NCBI GenBank assembly: GCA_905221605.1
Contig: CAJNDS010000646.1
Location: 667,397-731,396 of the forward strand
DNA from: Symbiodinium natans
Taxonomy: Eukaryota > Sar > Dinophyceae > Suessiales > Symbiodiniaceae
Direction: 5' to 3'
DNA length: 64,000 nucleotides
The position numbers and the translations under genes are program-made. The notes beneath the pieces were generated by a model. That model saw only the letters and a program-made list of their open reading frames with translations, was not told where the DNA came from and did no database searches. Below, piece by piece: positions 56,467 to 64,000 of this stretch. Each line of letters begins with the position of its first letter. The first letter of the stretch is position 1.

Positions 56467-56950
56467 GTGCAGACGTCTTCGTTGAGCCACCTCCTGGCAC
56501 GAGGTGAGGCGCCGGCTGGCGTTGCCCCGTACCTTGCTGGAGCTGCCTTACACGCTTTGCCCAAGCCTCATGGCGGCATGCGCCCCGTCGCTGAGGGAAA
56601 AGTGTTGCGCGGGCTTGTGGGTAAGCTGCTCTGCAAGGCTGTCCAAGACGAAGGCAGGAACTGCCTTTGACCACTTCAACTGGGCGTGGGCGTCAAAGCT
56701 GGCAGCGAGGTAGCCGCTCATGCTGCCCGCCACAGGAACTCCGGCCATGCGGATAAGATCCTCCTCAAACTGGACCTGCGCCATGGCTTCAACGCTATGG
56801 ACCGAGAGCATGTGCTACGCGAGACTCGCGCCCACCTCCCCGAACTGGCGTGCTGGGCCGACTGGTGCTACGGCGGCAGTATACAGTTTGGTGAGCGCCG
56901 TCTAAACTCCTGCCGCGGCGTACAGCGGAGGCTTGCCTCTATCGGAGGAA
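56467..56950 (+). pseudogene. Second LINE-type reverse transcriptase fragment
   Basis: Reads LARGEAPAGVAPYLAGAALH then ALPKPHGGMRPVAEGKVLRG and LVGKLLCKAVQDE; after a shift, QLGVGVKAGSEVAAHAARHR from 56678; motif A as LLKLDLRHGFNAMDREHVL; then CWADWCYGG, GERRLNSCRGVQ. The set RP(I/V)A.G..LR.L..K, Q.GVGV..G.E and LD..(N)AFN..R is a distinct RT type from the 10-12 kb LINE. The fragment ends at the RGVQ half of motif B, about 100 bp before the LTR at 57052. It has at least one frameshift and no YxDD box, so it is dead. Confidence 0.8.
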
Positions 56951-57051
56951 GCGTGGCGCCAGGTGTCCAAGCAAGGGGCCTGGGCCTGCGGGGGGCAGCG
57001 CGGCATGCTTCGGCAGCCCTGATTGCATCCTTGACCTCTTGCGCCGCTTCC

Positions 57052-57221
57052 TGAGATTGAACCTGAGCGTTACCAGCCTACAGGCTAGGTGCAGCTGGCA
57101 AGGCACGCAGGTGTCTCTTTTAGCTCTGCAAGGCTAAACTCGTACTCTGATCCAGAACCTCGGGCACATGCCACTGCATGCCATGATGACTGAACCACAG
57201 ACATACCTGTACAGTATTTCA
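57052..57221 (-). repeat. LTR, 3' copy (element on - strand)
   Basis: Begins TGAGATTGAACCTGAGCG and ends ACAGTATTTCA on the + strand. It aligns over its full length with 59894-60065 with about ten substitutions and one 2-base gap, by eye. The bases on the element side (57222-57240) are not purine-rich on the - strand, so no polypurine tract is evident. Confidence 0.85.
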
Positions 57222-57615
57222 GTCAGGCGCAAATTTAAAAGTTCAGATCATTTGGCATGTCGTAGGACGACTGGCGGCCACGAGGTCTCGTTCAAAAACG
57301 AAACTTGGCGAAAGCGCGCAGCGCTTCACAGAAACCAAACAACAAGACCTGAGCTCGTCTCCGCCTTTCCTTTTCATTGGACTCATTGTCACACCTTCTC
57401 AACTTGAGTTGAGTGCGAGTTTGCCACACTCGTCCTAATGCACAAAGGCGGCTACCTTCTCTGAGGAGAAGCAAGCTTTTGTGGCTCCCACACATGTATG
57501 TACATGCGCTACCGCGAAGCTTGTTCCATCAAAGCAATGACACAACTCGCAGGACGAGCAGGATTACAGCAGCGCCAAGTGAAGATGCAATCGCAGAGGC
57601 GTTGAAGTAGGAACT

Positions 57616-58260
57616 TCACCTGCTTCCCCACGACGACAATCCCCAGGAGGTGGAGCCCCAGCCTTGACCCCAGGCTGGTTCCCAGGACCATCCAGACGCA
57701 CATGGGCCTTCGGAGTTTTCCTTTGGATTTTCCTTGCGGAGGCACCCAAAGTGAGCACCCGCAGCATGGTACTCACGAACTTCAGGTTTGTCATCGAAGG
57801 AGACTCCTTTCCTCGCGGCAGCAGGCTTAGCCTTTGGTGGAGGGGCTTTAGGCTCTGGCACTGCTGAAGGTACCTCGCTTGAGCTTCCTCCTTTGCCTTT
57901 GCCTTTGCCTTTGCCTTTGCCTTTGCCTTTGCCTTGTGGAGCACGACCTTCTTGTGGTTCGGCAGGAACACCACGCTTTTCAGCCTTCTGCCTCTCCTTC
58001 CTGGCTTGGGAAGTTTGGGTGATAGTGTCTCTGGACTTGTTGGTCTTCGCGGCGAACTTCATCCAAGCAGGCGTCAAGTGCAAAAGCAATGGTGTATGAC
58101 TGCCGTTGTCAGAGGGCTTCAGGAGAAAGTGGTTCTTGGTGGGGTGGAGCAAAACCTCACTCACCGCCACATTGTACTCTGCGCTGCCATTGTGTTCGGC
58201 CGAGACTTCATTCGACATTGAGTGGCCCCATTCCAGGGTGATGGCTGTCATACAATCCAA
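57616..58260 (-). pseudogene. Downstream gag-pol region with Lys-Gly repeat tail
   Basis: A 214-codon open frame on the - strand in which KGKGKGKGKGKGKG comes from a TTTGCC hexamer array (57893-57948 on +). It is followed by Pro/Lys-rich VPEPKAPPPKAKPAAARKG and a Trp/Gly-rich end. It lies after the protease region and before the 3' LTR, where integrase and RT would be expected. No integrase HHCC or DDE pattern is seen. It may be element sequence altered by deletion, and its first residues overlap the protease frame. A basic nucleic-acid-binding tail is a guess from composition. Confidence 0.45.
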
Positions 58261-58740
58261 ACGGTGCCCTGTTCCACGATGTCAAACTCTGTGGACTAAA
58301 TGGTGTAGGAGAGAGATCATTGACATGAAAAGTCGCGATTTTTTTCCTCATCTCGCTGTTCGCAAAGGAGAAGTGACTATTGGTTGGCCTTAGCTCATAC
58401 CAAAGTCCACTACCAGGATGATGGTCCACATAGGCCATGAAGTCCTTTGCTCCTGGTCTCGAGGTCACTGCGCTAGTGCAACCAATGTCCAAAACCATTG
58501 AGGTAGATTTCAAAGCGTGGGGCAAACAGGATTCTGAAGTTTCTTCTGACTTGAAGCTTTGGTGATTCATTGCGTGACGAAGCTGTGTTGCTGGACCCAA
58601 ATTGCTGGACCCAAAAAATGTTGGTGGTTGCCGGAGCACTGGTACTGGCAGGGTTCTTTGAGGCATCTGTAGCGGCATTGGCATGATCGCCCTTGTCGCC
58701 CTTTCCTTTCTTGTTTTTGCCCTTGCCTTTACTTGACATT
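58208..58740 (-). pseudogene. Copia-type aspartic protease region
   Basis: On the - strand the frame 58885-58208 reads STSMVLDIGCTSAVTSRPGA, then about 20 residues on GSGLWYELRPTNSHFSFANS. The retroviral-type protease active site is D(T/S)G; here it is D-I-G, so the catalytic triad centre is altered at the middle residue. The LWYE..(N)S.FSFANS block after it is typical of dinoflagellate copia polyproteins as I know them. The frame begins with the end of Gag (DEGTLEDIHGYW) and has a shift near 58740. Protease would have matured Gag-Pol in the particle. Confidence 0.7.
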
Positions 58741-59819
58741 TGGGCTGGAACCAAGTGTACGATTCGTCGTCATACACCCAGAAGCAATCCTCGAAAATGC
58801 CAGGAAGCCTTCCACGCCATCTTCTGATATCTTCTTCATCCTCGCGCCAGTATCCATGAATGTCTTCGAGGGTACCTTCGTCCAATACGAGGAAAAACTT
58901 TCCTTCCCGGGGCAGTTGTCGGTGCCAGCAGAGGATTGTCGACTGTGGTCTTTGTAGTACAAAAGACTTCCAAGTACACTGTTCTCAATTCTTAGACTCT
59001 GTACTCTGTGAGTGCCCTGTTCTTGTGTGCCATAAGGGAAGTAAGAACTTGCCATTGATCTTGTGTGAGATCAGACAGGGTCGCGAACAACAAAGCAATG
59101 AGGTTCGCAGTGATCGGTAGTGCTCTTCGATGTGCTTCTCTTCCTTGTTCATTCACTGCAACGAGTGCATCTTCTGGGGTTATTACTTGTTGTGGTTCTT
59201 GAGGTAGACAAAGAACATTAGGCCCTGACCAAGGGATCATTCTCGCTGACGAGGGGAGCGAAAACATCCATCGAGGACTCATTCATGCGCTGGTAGGAAA
59301 GCTGGAATCGGGTCATCCACCTCAGCATATCACTACTACCGCGATGCATGTTCATGAACTGCTGGAACCTGTATAGGAAAATATTCACTGCACCCTTGAC
59401 GAAGTAGGGCCTCAGGAAACGCTGACAGTACTTCACTCCATCTTCCTTGTCCTTCAAAGCATCTCCATCAAGTAATCTCTTGTAAATGGCTGCTTCACCT
59501 TCAAGGCGATTTCTCAAAGCGGGTCCTCTGTTTTCTGATTCAAGTTCTGCGACATCACACCAGTCATCTACGGCATCTTCGAATGCAAACCAACTACTCC
59601 TTCCATCAAAAGATGGGGGAGCTGTGGTGGTCACCTGTTGGAACGCTGAAAGACGCTGAAGCTCTTCCAGGGACCTGTTCCCGGAGCTAAGGCTTCACCA
59701 TCTGCCTCTTCGTAGTCGTACTGGTCGTGTGAGTAGCTTGCCATGGCTCTACGATTGGGCTCGGATCGACTTCCGGTTTTCGAGCTTCTGGCTGCCTCTG
59801 TCCAGACAGAGCGTGCCAA
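58730..59819 (-). pseudogene. Copia-type Gag, frameshifted
   Basis: Four - strand frames in order: MASYSHDQYDYEEADGEALA (59819-59631); TTTAPPSFDGRSSWFAFEDA then VDDWCDVAELESENRGPALR, LEGEAAIYKRLLD, YCQRFLRPYFVKGAVNIFLY and WMTRFQLSYQRMNESSMDVF (59634-59218); ALPITANLIALLFATLSDLT and LMAHKNRALTEYRV (to 58992); SFSSYWTKVP and DEGTLEDIHGYWREDEEDIR, then FWVYDDESYTWFQPKCQVK. The initiation ATG in the MASYSHDQYD context is at 59743-59741. The family is clear; the shifts show it is not translatable as one protein. It would have formed the particle shell. Confidence 0.85.
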
Positions 59820-59872
59820 GGATTACCTTGGACACCTCTGCAGTGACAGTGACAGAGCGCTCCAGGTATTGT

Positions 59873-59890
59873 CCCGGAGCTCCGCTACCA
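59873..59890 (-). promoter_or_regulatory. Putative primer binding site (initiator tRNA-Met-like)
   Basis: Three bases inside the 5' LTR the - strand reads TGGTAGCGGAGCTCCGGG. TGGTAGC is the complement of the ...GCTACCA 3' end of eukaryotic initiator tRNA-Met, the usual primer of copia elements; the match weakens after about 11 bases. Position and sequence support it and fix the element's orientation. Confidence 0.6.
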
Positions 59891-59893
59891 CGT

Positions 59894-60065
59894 TGAGATT
59901 GAACCTGAGCGTTGCCAGCCTCCAGGCTATAGGTACAGCTGGCAAGGCACGCAGGTGTCTCTTTTAGCTCTGCAAGGCTAAAGTCGTACTCTGATCCAGA
60001 ACCTTTGGCACATGCCACAGCATGCCATGATGACTGAACCACAGACATACCTGCACAGCATTTCA
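59894..60065 (-). repeat. LTR, 5' copy (element on - strand)
   Basis: Partner of 57052-57221 with the same TG..CA ends. The heptamer lattice and C-rich sequence resume right after its outer edge, so this end marks the boundary of the retroelement island. Confidence 0.85.
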
Positions 60066-61686
60066 CCCGCAACCCCCCCCCGCCACCAAACCCCCCCAAA
60101 CAAAAAGACCTAGCCCTCGAAATCTCACACCCTGAGCCGGGTTCGGGGTAAGATCCGACCAGGCCCCTTGCGATCGGGGCGGCCCATGTCATGCAGATCT
60201 TTCTCAAAGCAGCGTGCACAATGGAAGCTGGTTTGGGCCTTTTTAGGTTTTGGGGGTTTATGGTTTAGGGTGGGGGGGTTGGGGGTTTAGGGTTTTGGGG
60301 GGTTGGTTGAGTAGGGTGTGCTTGGGGGGGGGGGGGTGCAGGCCTCTCCAGGGTGGTTTGGGAGTTTAAGGTTTTGGGGTGCAGAAACCCTAAACCCTAA
60401 ACACTATAGACCCCAAACCCTAGAGTTTCCAAGGTAACTTGGCGCGGCACTTGGCGGGTGCTCGAAGGCTGACGCCGAGCTCGCCTTTCGCCACTTGGCC
60501 ATCCTTGGTGGGGGGAGAGAGAATTTAGGGTTTGGGGTTTAGGGTGTAGGGTTTGGGGTTAAGGGTGTAGGGTTCGGGGTTGGGTTTGCGGTTTACGGTG
60601 TGGAGTTTAAGGTTTAGGGTTTGGGGTTTCTGGTGTGGGGTTTAGGGTTTAATTAGGGTTTAGGCTTTAGGGTGTGGGGTTTAGGGTTTGGGTTTGTTTA
60701 GTACCTGAACAGTTGAATCACAAACATCCTCTGCCTTAAACCCTAAACCCTACGTGGGACTCTAATCTACCTACAGCTTTCTGGGCTGCACCATGCTACT
60801 AGTTCAGGGTCAGTACTTCGAAACTGTAGGTAAAGAAAGTTGCAGGTAAACCCTAAATCCCTCAGAGAGGCCCCTTTACCCTCAACCCACTGCCCTAAAC
60901 CTAAACCCTAAACTCCCTAAACCCTTTTCCAGGTGACTCTGTCTCTCGGCTCCTGTCCCCTGTGCAGTGCACCTTCGCTCTCTGCCGTGGCGGACCTGAC
61001 GCTTGGAGGTCCAGGGAGGCTTTAGGGTTTAGGGTTTAGGGGTTACCCTAAACCCAAAGACCTAAACCCCCAAATTCTGAACCCTAAACCCGAAGCCCTC
61101 AACCCGAAAGGATTTGGACTTCCAGAGGATCCCGGTAGTGGTAACCTCAACCCTAAACCCTGAAGCTCTACCCTAAACCCGAAACCGCAGTGGTAACCCT
61201 CCCCCCTTTCCATTTTTTCGGGTGATCAACCCGAGCAGAAGAGAAAGGAGGTTCCTTGTGGTTTTCCTAGGCTGCCTGTAGATCAATGTTCGTGGATCAG
61301 GTAAGGCTGGAGTTGATCTATTAGGGGACGTCGTGGGAGGGCCCTTGTGCTGGACGTTTTAGGGTTTAGGGTTTAGGGAGGTTTCATTGCCTCCGGGCTT
61401 ACGGATTTTGAGTGGTGTGCTGCTGAAGGCTAGGTGGCATATGCCGGCAGGGAACTGCTTGACAGGGGACATGATGCTGCTGATGATGTTGTTGCCGACA
61501 GCTGCAAACCAAACCTCCATACACCAAACCCCATGCGTTCTATAATTATATACTGAACCCTAAACCTCCCTGACCCCCCACCCCCCACACTAAACCCTGG
61601 ACCCTAAACCCTAAACCCCAAAAGAACAACCATAAGATTCAGGGAATGGACCGTACAACTTGGTGCGTGAAAGGTTGCATCTGCCT

Positions 61687-61793
61687 GTGACTCTCGCTTG
61701 GTGGGCTTACCCTAAACTCGGGTTTAGGGTTAAGGGTTTAGGGTTTAGGGTGACTCTCGCTTGGTGGGGTTGTTCTAAACTCGGGTTTAGGGT
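61687..61793 (+). repeat. 63 bp tandem duplication including heptamers
   Basis: GTGACTCTCGCTTGGTGGG at 61687 recurs at 61750; both copies continue with a variable four bases and CTAAACTCGGGTTTAGGG. The period is 63 bases, nine heptamers. Confidence 0.9.
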
Positions 61794-63331
61794 TTTTTTG
61801 GGGCGGTTTATGGTGCCCTTTACTTGGGGCTCCTTTGTTTTTGAAATATTTTAAGGGGTGCTTGGGTACAAGTTGCTGATAGGTGGGACCCTATTTCACA
61901 CCACTAGCGCAGCGCGTTTATAGCCCTCGCAAGCAAAGCCCTCGACCCACATTGAACCCTAAGCCCTAAACCCGAAGCCCTAAATCCCAAACCCTAAACC
62001 TTAAACCCTAAGCCCTAAACACCCTAAACCCTAAACCCCAAGTCAGCTCAAGGAACGAGAGCTATGTGGCGAGCTGGGCGCAGCTGGACGTCGAGCCAGC
62101 ACAGTATCTCGTGTGCCTTTGTGCCCCTCGGCTGCCCCTTGGGTCTAGGGTCTAGGTTCTAGGGTTTAGGGTTGAGGGTTTACTGTAGGGTTTAGGGTTT
62201 AGAGTTTAGGGTTCATTGGGGCTTTCCCCTAGTTTGTCGGGGTTTTCTTGGGGTCTATTGGGGTTTTCTTCTGCTTTGCTCGGGCTTGGGATTCTTTAAG
62301 ATTTGGGAGTTCTTCGAAATTGCTTTGAACTTTAAGAAGCTTTAGGGTTACCCTGAAGCCTCATCAAGTTCATTCGGGCTTATTGGAGTTTAGGGCTAAG
62401 TTGGGTTTAGTTACTCTTTTTGTTAAATACTTGCTAGCGTCCGGAAGGGCGCTCCCGGCTTATTCGGGTTCAAGATGCATTAGGGTTTAGGGTTTCTCGG
62501 GGTCTTCTGGTTTATTGCGGCTCCAGGAATGGACGGATGACTTCGCTGTAGGGTGTAGGGTTTGTAGGGTTTGTAGGGTTTACGGACTGGGGTTTCGGGG
62601 CCAGGCGCTGACCAATATCCCTGCGGTTGTGTCCACAAGCGTTCGCGGCGTGGCGCTCGCGTCTTCCCACGCTGCATGAGGACTTCCCGGGCCTCTCCAC
62701 AAAACCCGAGACCCTAAACCCAAACTTACCAGGTTTCCCCGTGGACCTAGTTTTCCGTTCTTGTTCTTAGGCTTAGGTTTTGGGTTTAGGGTCCAGGGTT
62801 TAGGGTTTCAGGGTGCAGGGCCTTGGGTTTAGGGTTCGGGTGCCCTGGCCAACCCACCCCAAACCCCAAACCCGAAGTCCCAGGCTCTAAGCCCTATAGA
62901 CCCTAAACCCTTAAAACCCCCAAATCTCTAAAAACCCCTTCTTAAAAGCCCCCGAAAACCGCCCCAAAAAAAAGAAAGAAAAGCCTCTTTTCAGGCCTGT
63001 ACGGAGGGCTGCTCCAGCACAGCCGTGGCTAGCCTCACGGTCACCGGCATCCAAGGGGGCCACCAAGGGACCTGTTCCCTGGGCCAGGAATGCAACTCGG
63101 CCCTTGGAAGATTTTTGTTCAGGTTTAGGGATATGAGGGTCTAGATTTTTTCAATCTCTTGGGCTGTTCCAAGTGGATCTTGCGCTTAGGACCTCTTCGG
63201 ACTATTTGTTGGAGCATCTTGTGTGTGTTTTCCTGGTTTGGGTCTTGAACAGGATCTCATCTAGGACGATGAACCCTACACCCTAAACCCTATCTAGGGC
63301 CAACCCAGGCAAGCTGCCAGTTCTGCAAGGC

Positions 63332-63348
63332 GGGGGGGGGGGGGGGGG
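63332..63348 (+). repeat. G17 homopolymer
   Basis: Seventeen consecutive G bases preceding a TTTAGGG-variant run. Confidence 0.85.
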
Positions 63349-63719
63349 TTGAGAGGGGAGTTGGGAGGGTTTTGGGGGTTTTTGGCTTTAGGGTTGAGGG
63401 TTCAGGGTTTAGGGTTGAGGTTTTGGGTTGAGGGCTTTGGAGTTGAGGATTTGGCTGAGGTTTTGGGGTTTGAGGTTGAGCTCTTGGCTTCTACGACCCT
63501 GGCTTCCCTGGCAGCCCTAGCATGCGGGGAACGGGGAGCCCCTAAAAGCCCCCAAACCCTGAACCCCTAAACCCCTAAACCCCTAAACTCTGAACGCCTA
63601 AATCCTAAGCCCCAATACCCCAAAAGAAAACCTTAAATCCGAAAAGGCCCAGAGGCCAACAACCCACAACCTCAACCACAAGCCCGGTATAGGGTTGAAG
63701 GGTTTAGGGTGTACTGTGA

Positions 63720-64000
63720 ACCGTGGAAGTCTAAACCGGTCATTGTTTTTGATGCAAATCATTGGGGAGAAAAAAACATGGAAGGCGTTACCGTCCAGCG
63801 TTCATTGGGGGTAAGCGGGTTTGTGACGTAGCACGCTGCGCAAATATGGCACACGTGACGCAGTTATCATGAGAAACGCGAGAGAACGCACTGGATCGAG
63901 CAGGGCCCTAACACGTAGGACAGGTGACTCAGCTATCATGACAGACGCGGGAGAATGCGCTGGGTCAAGCAGAATCTTCAATCATAGAACAAGGTACCCA
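63720..64000 (+). other. Heptamer-free right end with 68 bp tandem pair
   Basis: A 52 bp block (63855-63906) starting GTGACGCAGTTATCATGAGA recurs at 63923-63974 as GTGACTCAGCTATCATGACA, about 80-85% identical, spaced 68 bp. Heptamers stop near 63720. The array may continue beyond the window. No open frame is recognised. Confidence 0.75.

Larger units (their letters stand above)
57052..60065 (-). mobile_element. LTR retrotransposon with gag-protease only
   Basis: Two direct repeats of about 170 bp (57052-57221 and 59894-60065), each starting TG and ending CA, bound 2.67 kb of - strand gag-protease sequence. Reading on the - strand, the 5' LTR is the right copy, followed after three bases by a tRNA-Met-like primer site, then decayed Gag, protease and a Lys/Gly-rich tail. 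Integrase, RT and RNase H are absent, so movement would need another element's enzymes. The flanking five bases do not match (CTTCC and CCCGC), so no target duplication is apparent. LTR divergence indicates an old insertion. Confidence 0.8.
60070..63720. repeat. Heptamer lattice, segment 5
   Basis: TTTAGGG-rich patches (60240-60300, 60525-60690, 61355-61380, 62140-62215, 63380-63470) and CCCTAAA-rich patches (60385-60420, 61040-61200, 61550-61620, 61950-62040, 62870-62960, 63550-63640) alternate as in the other segments. Segments between show no recognised gene. Confidence 0.85.

Noticed and set aside
57616-58260. Independent host gene for a Lys/Gly-rich protein
   Set aside because: It lies between the LTRs, on the element strand, directly after the protease region, so it is better explained as retroelement sequence.
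1-64000. Dinoflagellate spliced-leader sequence or relics
   Set aside because: I looked for the CCGTAGCCATTTTGGCTCAAG-type leader on both strands by eye and saw no convincing match.

Overview
The window looks like nuclear DNA of a dinoflagellate, most likely a Symbiodinium-like lineage; I do not name a species. Three things point there. The plant-type telomere heptamer TTTAGGG/CCCTAAA, which dinoflagellates also use, is scattered through most of the window. The only recognisable proteins are retroelement pieces of a style common in dinoflagellate genomes: copia Gag with a SSWFAFEDAVDDW block, protease followed by LWYELRPTNSHFSFAN, and a LINE reverse transcriptase reading YKGKG..RPISLL..YGFRAGKSTTHP. 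There is also no compact gene organisation. I recognise no intact host protein-coding gene, no rRNA and no CRISPR array.

Layout. 1-4.6 kb is repeat-poor sequence with unrecognised open frames only. 4.6-9.9, 11.9-19.0, 20.0-32.9, 33.9-54.0 and 60.1-63.7 kb form a 'heptamer lattice': short, degenerate runs of CCCTAAA or TTTAGGG, often one to six units, alternating in strand every few hundred bases or less and separated by short unique or dispersed-repeat segments. Embedded in it are perfect telomeric hairpins, locally homogenised heptamer variants, a minisatellite whose unit steps in 7-base quanta (46.54-47.01 kb), a 22-25 bp satellite (16.6-17.06 kb), several small dispersed families, a terminal-inverted-repeat element (38.2-38.6 kb) and a tRNA-Met-like relic (43.84 kb). 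Two low-complexity islands interrupt it: T-rich (ATT/GTT)n at 19.0-20.0 kb and a hierarchical (GT)n block at 32.9-33.9 kb.

Mobile elements. 9.9-11.9 kb holds a frameshifted LINE whose visible domain order is endonuclease end, RNase H, reverse transcriptase, cut off before the YxDD box. 54.3-60.07 kb is a heptamer-free island of nested retroelement debris. First comes a + strand copia relic in which Gag runs straight into the C-terminal RNase H (protease, integrase and RT missing), followed by an unusual Cys/His-plus-membrane segment. Next is a second type of LINE RT fragment (56.47-56.95 kb). Last is a - strand LTR element (57.05-60.07 kb) with about 170 bp TG..CA long terminal repeats, an initiator-tRNA-Met-like primer binding site and a decayed gag-protease region, but no integrase or RT.

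Overall the window is gene-poor, repeat-structured DNA. The retroelements are all broken and cannot act alone. The most unusual signal is the genome-scale use of the telomere heptamer as a building block, including duplication periods that are multiples of seven.
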